Source: Moniliella sp. 'wahieum' (Eukaryota; Basidiomycota; Moniliellomycetes; Moniliellales; Moniliellaceae). Taken from it: a DNA stretch of 64,000 nucleotides. The notes beneath the pieces are model-generated. The model made no database searches. It was not told the DNA's origin and saw only the letters and a list, made by a program, of their open reading frames with translations. The position numbers were made by a program, and so were the translations under genes. Each line of letters opens with the position of its first letter. Position 1 is the first letter of the stretch. This document shows positions 34,143 through 45,979 of the stretch, in pieces. The DNA is taken from the NCBI GenBank assembly GCA_003971905.1, contig RSEE01000042.1:310001-374000 (forward strand), read 5' to 3'.

Positions 34143-36395
34143 CTAATATGAAAGATAGAGTACGTTGAGGAGCGGAAATCCGACAATGAGCCCAATCCAA
34201 AAGATCAGGTTGCCGCGCGTAGGCGAGTCCTTGATAAACTTGATTTGTCCCAGCATAATCAACGGGAGTTGGGCCATCTGCATCAAAAACAGGTACCCAC
34301 GGATTTTCCCAGTCACGATCGCCATCACGAGTTCGTGCATGAGGGAGCTGAGAAGAACGTAACAAAGACCGCCAACGATTTGGACGCGCCGACCGAGATG
34401 GTTGAGGCATAAACGTGCTTCAGGAGGAAACTGTCACCGGCCGGTTCCAGTCACGCGAAAACTCATCCATCGATTTCGAGTTCCACCAATCCTTGTAGAA
34501 CTCGCGGTCGGCAAACCTGAGCCAAGAGGAAAGAACGTTAGCAACATGAGATGGGAGGGTGATGAATTGAGGATGCAGCTCAAATAGCTAGGACGTACCT
34601 CGTTATCTCGGCAAAAAAGTTTAGGATCGCCTCGAATGATGTAAAAGATGAGGATATAGCAACCCATCATCGGAATCGAAAGCTCAAGGAAGATGCCAAT
34701 AACTTCTGTCGAAGAGTTGTTGGGTCCAGTGGGACTGATAGGCAGGATCCACGTAGTGGTGATAATGTAGATGCAGAAAAATGTACCAAAGGTGGCAAGA
34801 ACTTTCTCGAGCAGGTATCCGGGGCGAATTGAATCAGTGCGAGGATACTCCAACTCGTACACCAACGAGGGAACCAATAGATAGTCCATGAAGTTGGAGA
34901 AGGTCAAATTATGAGGGAAGGTCTGTCGTTGAGTCAAGTCTCCGCAGCGCCAAAGACGGGAGTGGCGGGACCCGACTCCGTGCCCAGGCGAAGGTATGGA
35001 TCACGCGATACGAGGTTGTCCCGCAGCACTTCAATGTCCACCGCCAATTTTCGAATTTCCTATTGGGATGCGTAGCCAGGGGATGCGGATCACGGATAAA
35101 AGTAGGTTCGTCCCTACGAGTTCGCGGCGGTGCAGGATGCTGATCGACGGCAGCAGGAGCTTGCTCTGGGGACGAATGTGTCTTCTCTTCCTTTTTCTCG
35201 GCCTCGGAACTAGCCGAGATTCCAGCGACTGACAGGGCTGGTCAACAGCTTCCTTGGCCATCGATTGAAGCGCCTGCTCCTTCTGCGCTCCATTTGGTCG
35301 GCGGTAGGGGGAAGCTTGTCAGCAGTAGTGGGCAGCTTGTCTGCCTCCGACACCTTTGCTGGGGGGCACCAGGGAATTGCATTCTTGGCCACATAACGTT
35401 CGCGGCAAATTCCTTGTTGAATCTGTTCCTTGCACCAGTCTGACTTGACCACCCACCAACAAAGTCGTCGTCCAGTACCTCTGAGTGATGCAAGGCGCGG
35501 ACACAGGCACGGCGCCAGATGCGAGTAGCACGATCAGGAGCTTCTGAGATGGAACTCGCGGACGAGGAGCGGGACTCGTTGTCACCCACATGCGCGGTCA
35601 CGCCTTTCTCGGAGTCCTCCCCCTCAGCTGCACCTTCGACTCGCTCCACTTCCAGAGCCAACTGGGCCTCCTTGGCATGCAGGCGCCAATAATCATCACA
35701 TGGTGGCCATTGACGTCAAGGTACGAATAGAGCTTCATCATCATGGCCATCGTATGGAGGACAAAAAAGCCACTTTGGACCCAAGGCCATTCACGTCGCC
35801 TGCTCCATGTGATGACCGCCGAGCGAGCATACCAGCAAGCCAAAAGTGGACGAGAAATACGAGGCCATTCGCATAGCGAATACGGTAGCGTTGAGCAAGC
35901 TGGATGAGGGGTAAGGCCAAAAAGAGGTGGGTGATCATGACGAGATCAGAAAGTGCAAGGATTTTGGCATCGCGGCTAAACAGATTGAAAAAGCTAAGAG
36001 AGAGGATGGATCCAGTATGGTGGTAGGTGCGCCAAAAGGAATTGAGCATGGCAAGAAACATGCTGATCCAAAAGAGGGTGTAGAAGCCACGAACGAGTCG
36101 GCGGATGACTCAGCATTAAAGCGGTCAAAGCGGCTGTTGCGAGGGCGAAAAGAGACAATGGAGCGGATGCGCTTGTTGCGGCGGGCGGTGAGTGGGAGGG
36201 GGCGGAGAGGATGCCCCCCTGGGGGGCGATGACGGTATGAACGCCACCGATGCCAACAAAGGTGACGGTGGCATCGGGGGTGAAGACTTCGGGGGGGATG
36301 TTGGCGTTGTCAGCGCGGCCGGCAAAGACGGAATGCCTGAGCGTCGCGCACGGTGACTGAGGGGGCGGGGGGGTGTCGGACGAGGGGGCGGGCAT
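34143..36395 (-). CDS. ARE2: Sterol O-acyltransferase (MBOAT, ACAT/ARE family)
   Basis: It makes steryl esters from sterols and acyl-CoA in the ER membrane for storage in lipid droplets. The ATG at 36395 opens MPAPSSDTPPPPQSP, followed by HSVFAGRADNANIPPEVF. The membrane core includes FRGFYTLFWISMFLAMLNSF, LSDLVMITHLFLALPLIQLA, then PRTDSIRPGYLLEKVLATFG and IPMMGCYILIFYII. The family FYxDWWN motif is FADREFYKDWWNSKSMDEFS followed by RDWNRPV. The catalytic His lies in SSLMHELVMAIVTGKIRGYL, and the protein ends WIGLIVGFPLLNVLYLSY. The HELVMA and terminal block resemble ARE/SOAT more than DGAT1. Introns lie near 34600-34515 and 34150-34080 is beyond the stop. Several frame slips are present in the N-terminal third. 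Confidence 0.9.
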
Positions 36396-39300
36396 GGCGT
36401 TGGGGCAGGGTGGTGGAGGGAGCAGAAGAAGAAGCCACAGCACACGTCACGGTCAGGCGCCTCAGGGCCTCCAGTTGGTCCCAGGGGCACTGCGGAGTGG
36501 CGACTTAAGGGCTGAAGAAGGGCTGAAGCTGAAGAGTGAGCGGCGCGACAGCTGCTGGGATCCGAGCTTTTTCAATGCGATTTAATATTAGCTCCATGGC
36601 ACCGCACACACGTAATAAGCATCGGCCTGCGGTTTGGGTGTGCGATTATAACGTTCAACAACAGGCATGCATTATCTCTCGCCTCAACGTTGATGACGTT
36701 ATGCTCTGATCGCGACCCACATGCGACGGGTTTCTGTGCATGATAGTCACGCTCATCCGGCCCATTCCTACGCCAACGGACGAGCGAAATGCCTCTCTGC
36801 GCTTGATCCTCCAGGCGCAGCGCCAACACACCCTTTGTTGTCATGATGAGAAAAAACGTGAGGATCTGGTGAAATAGGCCCGTCGTACTTGGAGTTCATC
36901 ACATTGACCGAACTGGTGGTACTGAACCCACCATCTTCATCGTCATATGGCTTAGAGTACTCGATGAGTCTCATTGGACATTGTTCACCCCTCGCATATA
37001 TTGGTTGTACCACCGTCACGCTCATTCGTAACGGCACGGGCGCCATAACGCGGTGGAACGGAAAGCAGATGAATTTTGGGCAGTATATACGTCTACGGAC
37101 GGACTGGAGGTAGTATAATATCCGAAGGGGGGGACACGTCTGAGAGGAGGACTACACCCAGGATCTCGAACTGATAAGAACACATCATAGGGCCCATGCA
37201 CAAGGACCTAGTCGGCCAAAGAATCCACCGTCTAGCACTACGGAATGTCTGGCAATATTCCAACAGAGAGAGAGCCCCGAACAATTGCTGCGACTTGATT
37301 CTTCATGGTGGGCAAGAGAGGCCTCCGATGGCGCTTCAAAGTAACCCCGCCAACATAACGGTTCGGTTTAGACGTAGCGTTTCCCCTGTCCCAGCCTTAA
37401 GCTCTGTCAATGATATGGATGCAGAGAAGAGGGATTGAGGAAAGTAATCGCAGTCAGGGCAAAGATTCACACATTTTATAACATCTCACATCTCAAACCG
37501 GACAAGTTTTCCATGCCGTCTCCAGGGTCGGCGCATCTTCAATTCCCGACGGGACATACTATTACCCGGCCTGACATGTGGCATATCTCCCTCCGTTCCT
37601 CCGTTGCATGCATGGCAGATCACTACATCACCTTCCTTGAACACATTCACATATACAGACGTTCTCATATCTCAGATCTCATCGATCTCAACGTTTATCA
37701 ATAACATTCAACATTCAATAATGTGTTCATCACTCGCATACTCTCTCACAATCTCTCACTGCCGAGGTCCCCCATCACCTCTTCAGGCACATCTCAGCGC
37801 TCCGACAGACTTAGGGGCCTCTGTGTGATGACCGGATCAGTCCCACTGAGCCAGGGCGGGTTGCCGAGCCCAGCCGAGAGGCCGGTGATCCGTGCGTTGG
37901 CTTTTTGAGTCCTGGTTTTGTTTTATCTCGAATGATATACTAATTGGACTTTTGGTCGTGGACGTCTGAAAGTGAGCTCTGCTGTGAGGCTGAGCACGTT
38001 GAGGTTCTGAACAAGATCAGATAGCAGGCAGTTGATGGTGTGTATTGCATTGCACATGAGCTACAGAGGCCATAGAGAACATTCCTGCCCTCCACAGTAA
38101 GTAGTATTGGAAAAAGGAATGCACCGGAAAGACCCGGGCTTGGGCTACTGGGGCCACAGCTTCCGGATCTGAGGTTTTTGTTTCTTTTGGTCTGTGTGCG
38201 TCTCGTGTTTCTACGAGCCCTCTCCCCTCAGGCTTTCTCGTAGGGTGGAGAACCAGCCTGTTACTTGGCCCTTTCTGTGGGTTCTGTGACAGTTCTCCCC
38301 TGGCATTCCTCTGGCTGATACTGTGGGAGGTCTTTCCTACTTTTGGTATGTGTGCTTCTTCTGTCAGTTGAAGGCCATTGGAAGTGGCCTGTCTTCCTCC
38401 AAGAGAGAGCACTTCTAAACTGTGGGTCGGGCCCCAGTCCGGGGTCCGCCCGTGACATGTGACACTCAAAGCGCCTCGGCAAGACACCAACATCTCCGAG
38501 GAAGTGAAGAGTTACCTCGAAGGTTTTTTAAAGCCTTTGGACTCATGTCTTCCGTCGCTCATTAATCACTGCTGAGCACACATGTCAAATGTGCTATACA
38601 TACTTAGTAGTCCTGAATGTAGTATCTACTGCTGGGGAGGCCCACTCTCACCCTAATCACATGCTATAATACTGTGGAGAAACGTGAGGATGCTTTTGAT
38701 GGCTCTTCACGATTATGAGGATAGAGCCACCATCCACATTCATGTGCACTCTCACTGTGCTCTTTTGTGCTTCATAGCAATTTCTGAAAAAGCTACCAAG
38801 AGGCCGGCTCGAGGTGATCAGAGTTGTTGCTGCACCCATAAAACAAGACACGGTTGTAGCAGAATTGTATAGAAGTAGATGAGAAGTGATTCGGAAGAAA
38901 GAGGTGCGGCTTGATCTGCAATCTAAAAATGCCCACCACAGACACTGAAGAGAGATGCTTCCTTCCGCTTATAAAGGGAAAATGAGATTGTGCGCCGACT
39001 CTGCGTTCATTTTAGATTCGTCTGTCTCTGGGGATGAGCGCTTGGCAGGCGAGAGAAGGGTGCAAAAGGGTCGTTTTGGAAGAATCAGCGTGCTGAGAGA
39101 TGTGGCCAGCAGCCCTTTGGTGTATAATGGGGAGAGAGGAGAGTGGAGTGACATGTGTGTCATGTGTTCCTTCCTGGCATGGTGCAAGAATCGGGCTGTT
39201 GCAGTTGTCTATGGATACCGGTTTACTGGTTACCACACCCAGCATAACGCCAGCACCAATATAGAGCTCTCTCAAATATACTACTCCTCGTGAAAGAACG

Positions 39301-39901
39301 GGTGCTCACTGATGTGACCGGATCCCGATGCCAAGCGAGACAGCAATCAAGAACTGGGGTCAATAGACGATAGGGATTGTTTGCTGGTGAGCGATAGTAG
39401 AGAGTAGCGGAGAGGAGGAGGAGGAGGGAGTGGAAGAGAGAAGACTAAGAGCTACGACTGCCGGGGCTTCTAGAAGGAGGCCAGTCGGCCAGCCACACTT
39501 CCGCCCGAGCGGAACTAGCGGAGAGCCGCTGGATGGAAGTGGCTGGGAGCGCCAGAGTCCGGCTATGCCTTTGGCACACCGCACTAGTGTCCCAACATCA
39601 CACTGAGCGTTAATACGCGTATTATATTGTTTCCAAAAAATGTGTGACGGCAGCCACGGTTTTTGGCTTTCGCGCCACTGGTCGATTATAGGTCACTCGC
39701 GCGTCACTCCAATCGCATATAACTCTCACCCACCCGTCCCACTGATTACCACCATTGTCACCACCGCTCCACGTGCACCACTGCTCCCACTTCCACTTCC
39801 ACCGTCGCTTCCACTCCCGCTTCCACACGGCTACCACGGCCACCCACCTATATTTCTGTTCCAACCGCTCGCTTGTCCGCACCCTCTTTTTTCCCTCCAC
39901 C
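36396..39901. other. Gene-poor tract with repeat debris
   Basis: About 3.5 kb. No gene is recognised. The longest frame (38017-38493, minus, 158 codons) has no motif I can name. A common 3' block of the retroelement family lies at 37310-37440. TGACATGTGACA motifs occur near 38454 and 39150. ATTCAACATTCAATA is at about 37706-37720. The right end is the promoter of the next gene. Confidence 0.45.
37310..37440 (+). mobile_element. Retroelement relic, common 3' block
   Basis: About 110-130 bp match the reverse complement of 25625-25745 (shared landmarks GGTTCGGTTTAGAC, CCCAGCCTTAAGCTCTGTCA and its counterpart). Sequence upstream differs between the two copies, so only the terminal block is shared. 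It is a broken fragment. The family is inferred. Confidence 0.5.
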
Positions 39902-41945
39902 ATGTCTCTCCCAATTACTTCCCATTCGACTCCAAGGCTTCGAGCTAGCCTCGAGTTGACCGATTTTGACCTCACCAGCCTCGATAATGTCAGGCTCGGA
40001 TTACCTCCAAGGCCGTCTACCCTTCCACAAGACCGAACCACACTCCCCTACTCCCATGACGGGCCAGCATACCGCCACTACCCAACGCCATCAAGCCCGC
40101 ATCGATGAAGTCCGTGTCGAAGCCGAACTCGACGAAGAGGTGCCTCGGCGGCGGAGGCGTTATCGCCGAAGAATCCCTCCCCCTCTTATTTTATCCGATG
40201 CCATTTTGAACCACCTCCCAGCGGACAAGGCATCCGTCAAAACTATCGAAACGAAATCGCAACAATCATCTCTTCTTTCACCCTCATTCAAATCCTGGGC
40301 GTCCCAAGTATTGATATCCTCGCCACATCTTCATCGCCCCGCTCGTCTTGAACATGTTTCTCCTACTGTCAACACTCATTCTGCCACACTGCACCGCCCC
40401 AACAGCGTCTGTAATCGCTCTTCCCGCCTCTTTGGGGACTTACTTCCTCGCTTATCTTCTTCGGGAAGTGAAGCTGTCCTAGGCTCACCCATACCCAAGG
40501 AAGACATTGTTCCTCCTGGATCCCCCTTTTTCAAAAGCGACGTTGGTAAAGCCCAGTCGTCACCCCTTTCCTTTACCTGCTGTGGAAACCCAGAAGAAAG
40601 TTTTTTGGAGGAACTGGGTGCATTCTCTGTTCCGTCAAACTCGTTCCAGCAGAACGATGCTGCCATCTTGAGTAGCCTCTCTGGCCTCCATGCTAACCAT
40701 CCGTTCTTGCATGACTTCGAAAGAAAGGAATGCCCTTCCACCGATTTTTTCATCACGGAACTGGCAAATACGCTCCTGTTGCACGATCCAAAACCGTCCA
40801 GCGACGACGAGTGCGGGTCTCATGTTAGTGAGGGTGCGCCTCTTTTCGAATTGCTGTTCTAAGAATTTTCTCTCGTTCCTATTACTCACTCTCTCCAATG
40901 TACAGCCGTCATTACCGGCATTACCAGCGCCCTCGGACGATCCCGTTTTGAACGTGGTCGATGGATGGGCGATGGCATGGACTGTCTTTCATCTCCCAAG
41001 ACCAGCACCATTGATAACCTGGAGAGGCCGGAAGATTCCGGGCCAGATGTACCTCACCCTCACCCCGCGAGCTCGACCACATTGCCCTGTCCTCATCCGC
41101 ATGCGATCAGCACGTCCCAAGACAAAATTCCCGACGGTGGGCTACCGATGACGCGAACTCAGGCTGTCAGCCTTGGGACTGAAGATGGACCCCCCGCCTG
41201 AGTCTGCGTCTGCTGGGATCGGAGTGGTACGACTGGGAAGGTGAGGGATCTGCACTTTTGGGACACTCTGAGCCGGACGCAACCACAAACCAGGAGCCGT
41301 CTACACGCGCCACAGCAACCCCTCGACAGGGTCGCTCATGCGGAACGGGTCTCGAGGCTCTACCACAACTTCTCCTACAGTCTACTCTCTGGATGAAGAT
41401 GCTCCCGTCTCCCGCGAGCGCAAGGAAAATAGCACGTCTACCTCGAGAAATTCGGGGACCTCCTCTCTGTCCCCCAAAACTCGAATCAGCACCGTCGACG
41501 GTCCTTCGACGGATTCAGTGGAAGAAATTCACCGGGCTGGCATGACGCTAAAGGAAGCTCGTTCCAAGTTCCTCTCCCCTCTTGCGCACGTGCCACTGCC
41601 GGCTTTAGCCAGTTCGGTCGGGAGGGTCAGTTTGACCTCCCGTCCGGTCTCTACCCCGCGTTTCCCCCATCATTTTTGCCTTCTAAAGAGACTATTCCAG
41701 CGCCCATGCCAAAGGGGAGTGCGCATGACGAATCAAAGGATAAAAAAAGGACCAGGAAGGGAAGCAAGGAATCCGGAGCTACTCCCACAATCCCAGCTTC
41801 TTCAGCCAAGGTGGCAGAGGACACGCCAGCGACGCTGGCATCCCCATTGGGACCTCTGCCGACAGAGTACAAGTCAAAGTTCCACTTGGTCCGGGGCTAC
41901 AAGTTGGTCAAGCCCGGATTCCAGCCCTCTCGCAAGCAACGCTGA
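39902..41945 (+). CDS. Unrecognised Ser/Pro-rich protein
   Basis: I do not recognise this gene. An ATG at 39902 in good context (CACCATG) opens MSLPITSHSTPRLRASLELT. A long frame from 39966 to 40862 follows with a basic cluster (EVPRRRRRYRRRI), Ser/Pro-rich text and LEELGAFSVPSNSFQQNDAA. Later segments include HRAGMTLKEARSKFLSPLAH, then FDLPSGLYPAFPPSFLPSKE, a Lys-rich part (ESKDKKRTRKGSKES) and the end FHLVRGYKLVKPGFQPSRKQ. It looks like a mostly disordered nuclear or cytoskeletal protein, but that is a guess from composition. The segments change frame at least three times and the exon structure is not resolved. The convergent neighbour is the P450. Confidence 0.5.
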
Positions 41946-42900
41946 CTCCACCAAACACAAAAACAGAGGCGGCATCTCATTCTTTCCTTAGGGCTCGCCG
42001 CGATCACAAGGCTTGGCGTGGCTGGCTGGCCCCTTTCCCTCCTAAGCAAGGACAGGAGGAAGTCCAGCTCCAAACCAGCAACTTGTCTCCCGCCTCTGCC
42101 TCTCGCCCTCGATCCTAATCTTTGACACCCCTCTTCTCGGCGCGGAGGCTCTGAAGCCAGAAGAACAAAAAATGGGGTGAAAAACTGTACTGGAACTCTG
42201 TCGATCATATATTTTTGCCACATCATTGTGGTACATCACTTTCTTTTCGTCCCGTTCATCCTGCCAACACTTCGACCTTTTGTCACTCTCTGTTTCTGTG
42301 ACCCAAGCGTAAAATCTGACTATATATCTTCCTGTCGTTTCCGGAATCACTTGCCAAATTCATGATCTTACAAGTACCCACTGACTCTTATGATATAATA
42401 GCTGTGAGAATCAGTTGCTCTCTGGTGGGTGTCCACGGTACTGCGCGATATGTATGTTGTGAACTCCGTATCTCCCTTCATTCTCGTTTCTACGTGGTGA
42501 GTCAAGATCATGGTGATAAACATCCGAGCAGCCGGCGGTGACTGCCAGTGACTGTGTGAAAACGTTGAACGTTGAACCATCTCCATTGAGACTCTTCTTT
42601 CCACACAGTGCCCAAACATCAGATGTATACTACCTCATTGTCGGAAAGGGGCTGTATCTAATACGAGAGTCATAGTATTGCCATGTTGTTATAGTTTGTT
42701 AGTAGTATCGAGTCATTTGGAAAGCTAGAGGACAGAGGAAGAAGGCTGAGGGCGTCTTTATGGTGCGCATGGGGGCCATCGGTTGGGAACATGTGTTACG
42801 TTCTGTGTAACGCGCAACCACCTCTCGATGCGGCCCCATTGAGGTCCATAGAAGGGAAGCAAAAGAAAAGACCGAGAAAACAGGGGAAGCAGAAAACTTT
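41946..42900. other. Intergenic region between two convergent genes
   Basis: No gene is supported. A GTTGAAC x2 array at 42564-42577 is the reverse complement of the GTTCAAC unit seen elsewhere. Confidence 0.45.
42564..42577. repeat. Heptamer array GTTGAAC x2 (AACGTT+G)
   Basis: Two exact GTTGAAC units, the reverse complement of GTTCAAC. Confidence 0.75.
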
Positions 42901-44787
42901 TCAAGCCAGGGTCCGGGGAACCAGCTTGCAAAGGTACGGGTTGATCATGGGAAGTGTGACACTCGCGCCATAGGTGGGAGGGTTGCGAGCCAGAGCTTCT
43001 TGGTTGAAGACAATGTCAAAGTGGCCCAGCAACAACGACAAGACTGAACAAGCTTCATACAGAGCCAGTGTTTGGCCCAAGCACAGGCGCGGACCTGCGT
43101 TGAAGGCATGAAACACGTACGGACTAAACGTTTTCAGCGAACCGTCCGACTTGAGGAACCGCTGTGGCTTGAATTCCTCACAATCCGCGCCCCACACTTC
43201 GGGCATACGCGCCATCGCATAATCCGAAAAGTTCCGTCGTGCCCTTTTGGATGATCACGTCGGGAAGGGGCGCGCTGGGCACCGCCCCAGTTCCATAAGG
43301 GTCAAGCGGCGTGCCCCCGACCAGTTTCTCTTGCGCATAGGGGCGGATGACATCGGCTTCGACAGCAAACTTGACGTTCTTGGCCACCGGGGGCTGCAGG
43401 CGCAACGTCTCATGCACCACAGCTTGAGTGTAGGTCATATTTTTCAGGTCATCATACTCCATCAGACGCTGGTCTCGTCCTTCGCCCAAAACGGTGGCAA
43501 ACTCTTCCCGCATGCGCGCAAGCACCTCCGCCGGAGCCGAGTGGAGGGAGATAGATGCACCACGTCAACGCCTGCGCCGTCGTGTCCCGTCCAGCAATGA
43601 TAAAGTTGAGCACAACCGGAAGCAGCTCGTCTCGGGTTAAGCCCTCGTTCATAAAGAGTTGAAGCAAGTCTTTCCCTCCTTGGTCTGTGCCCCCTTTTGG
43701 TCCCCACCGCGCGCCTGACTCGCCTGCCGCTGATCAATAATATCATAGCAGGTGGTGCGGATCGTGGCCAATGCGGCTCGCATCTTGCGGCCCCGCTGGG
43801 AGAACAGTTCTGTCACCTTGAACAGCGGGTCCATAAACCGGTCACTAATCACCGTCTGAGCATAGTCAAAGGCCACAGCAAACGGGACTTGGTGTGACAA
43901 GCCAGCTACCTCGGGCCTGTTACACACCATAGGTTCATCAGTATGTCGAATCGGGCAAGGGAAGGGTCAGGGGGGGATATAGAAAATGTAGGTACGTACG
44001 GGAGACATCCCATATTGGCTCCAAAGGCCATCATACCAAAGGTTTCAAGCGTATAGCGAAAGAAGATATCCGGCAACACAATTTCCTCTTGCCGCGCCGC
44101 CGCATCGTCAGCCAAACGCTTCAGAACAACAAGATGGTGTTGGACCGAGTGTTGAACATGGGATCGAAAGTTGCTCACGGAAAACTGTATGAAAAGGCAA
44201 AATTGTCTTTCGTCAGAACCCCAGATACCAAGCCACCTATATCCAATACAAACCAGAGTGGGAGGTAGAAGAGGCATCGCAAGGACAAAGAAGAAAACGT
44301 ACAATACGCGAGGCGAGCTTACGCTGCCGTTTCCACGCGTCTCCATCGGCAACAAAGATGCCCGTCTCGGAGAGCAGGTCAGAAAAGTTGCGGCGAAAAG
44401 GGGCGCCCTTGACGTAATTGTCAAAGTTCCCTTGGAACTTTGAATCCACTGCAAGTATTCAGGCCGGTTCAACGTTGTGGTCTGACCGCCGAGGGTAGGG
44501 ATATGGAATGCAAACGGGCGTCCACCGGTCCCGACGGTACGTTGATACCCCAGCATCTGGTCCAACAGGTTGTCCGTATGACCGGATATCGCATCCCACA
44601 TCAGATTCCAGCTCCCAATCAGGGGCACACCGCCAGGAATGCTAGGCACGCCGGGAATCTTGTGCACGCCAATCGGACGGTCCGGATAGAGGAGAACGAG
44701 GACAAGGAGGACGGAAGCCCCGACGACGAGGACGACGAGCGGAATGGGCACTTGGGCGAACATATTGAGGTCCAGTAGTGATGCCAT
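42901..44787 (-). CDS. Cytochrome P450, membrane-bound, fatty-acid/alkane hydroxylase-like (CYP52/CYP86 clan)
   Basis: It is an ER-anchored haem monooxygenase, and substrate assignment to long-chain fatty acids or alkanes is inference from clan resemblance. The ATG at 44787 starts MASLLDLNMFAQ and a membrane anchor (LVVLVVGASVLLVLVLLYPD), then the Pro-rich hinge IPGVPSIPGGVPLIG. Core motifs are WKRQRKLASRI, then FRSHVQHSVQHHLVV, the I-helix VVLNFIIAGRDTTAQALTWC, the K-helix ETLRLQPP, PQRFLKSDGSLKTFSPYVFH, and the haem-binding FNAGPRLCLGQTLALYEA with its Cys ligand. It ends NPYLCKLVPRTLA. Introns occur near 44320-44185, 44000-43922 and 43680-43665. Frame slips are seen near 44440, 43535 and 43245. 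It is convergent with the unrecognised gene and has no biosynthetic neighbours. Confidence 0.93.
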
Positions 44788-45516
44788 GGCGAGCGAGAGT
44801 GGTGCGGTAGATGCAAGCCCCGACGAGGAAAGCGGCCCTACACGAAGCTGGGGGGGTAGGGGGAGGAGAGAGTCCTCGGCATGGCCGGGATTGATATCCC
44901 TTCCCCCCCCCCGCCCCTTTCCCGCTTCAGTACGTTACGCGCCCGCTCTCCGTGCACCTTCGCAACGAAAACTTACTACAGCGTCAAACGCGCCGGGGCG
45001 TAAGTACGAAGAGACCCCAAACAACAGACATAACACAATCCCTTTTACTCAGAGATTGATTTGGTAAGGCCGAGCTAGGCCGAGATCCTCGCCATGGTCC
45101 CCGTGCCCATATATGCTTGCCACCTCCTTGTGGGGGGGCACATACCCTTTCACGGGTGTGGCATGCTTACCTACCAATCTGGCGCGGGCAGGAGAGTCGA
45201 ATTCCCCCGTTTGGCGCTCGTAATCTTGTGTGGCCGAACAAAATAAGTGCCTCGCTTATTATTGCAGCTGAGAAAAGGTGTGTCGGGGTTACCGTGGGCC
45301 CCACGCCGCTCATCGGGCTCACCGGGCTCAGGCTCAGTGGTGAGGCTCACTGGTCGCCGCTATCCCCATCCGTCCCCTCTTTCCTTTTTCCTTCCTCACA
45401 AGAAGGGTCCCACAGGTCTGCTTGACGACGCGCTGGACGATAATCGACAAGGCCCAGGCGTAATAAGCGCGAGCGGGGCATATTTACCCCCACACAGCGG
45501 ATGATTAATGGGTGGG

Positions 45517-45566
45517 GCCGATGATCGATGATCGATGTCGATGGGGCTGCATGCATGATGCATGAT
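45517..45566. repeat. Adjacent arrays ATCGAT+G and ATGCAT+G
   Basis: GATGATCGATGATCGATGTC gives two ATCGATG units. After 10 bases, ATGCATGATGCATGATGG gives two ATGCATG units. Confidence 0.85.
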
Positions 45567-45751
45567 GGATTCGATGAATGCCGATGAGCAATGATCATCG
45601 ATGACGTCAACGACGCCTGGAATATAGTTGGTGGCAGAATCAATGGAAGGCTGAGCCAGACCGACAGTGCAGCCTATGTTCAAAGGCAAAGCCAGTTGCT
45701 AGTTCCCGCCTCCATTCGTTGGGGGCCACAGTCCTTTCACGAGTATGACAG

Positions 45752-45786
45752 GATGCATGATGCATGATGCTGACATGTGACATGTG
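45752..45786. repeat. Adjacent arrays ATGCAT+G and ACATGT+G
   Basis: ATGCATGATGCATGATGC abuts TGACATGTGACATGTG, so two different palindrome-plus-G heptamer arrays touch each other. Confidence 0.85.
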
Positions 45787-45979
45787 CGAACACAAAAAAA
45801 GTTGATGCCCACACACACTGGGCCAACGGCCGTATTTGGGACCAGCGTCTGTGCGGAACAGCCTCAAGACATCCGCCACTTACGCCACACGCGTTCGCAC
45901 GGCCCCCGCAGGCGCTAACCTAGGCCCTCACACGTCGGCCTCATGGGCGGCCTCAGACTGAGTGATCGATGACCGGATT

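Larger units (their letters stand above)
44788..45979. other. Intergenic region upstream of the P450 with palindromic arrays
   Basis: No gene is supported. It contains ATCGATG arrays (45517-45545), ATGCATG arrays (45549-45566 and 45752-45770) and an ACATGTG array (45771-45786). The P450 promoter is at the left. Confidence 0.45.

Noticed and set aside
40140-40260. Resemblance to a diphthamide-synthesis DPH1/DPH2 N-terminus (RRIPPPLILSDAILNHLPAD)
   Set aside because: The similarity stops after about 20 residues, and the expected following blocks are absent in all three frames.
42901-44787. P450 plus sterol acyltransferase and oxysterol-binding protein as a lipid gene cluster
   Set aside because: They are separated by gene-poor DNA and unrelated genes, on mixed strands, with no shared regulatory feature visible.
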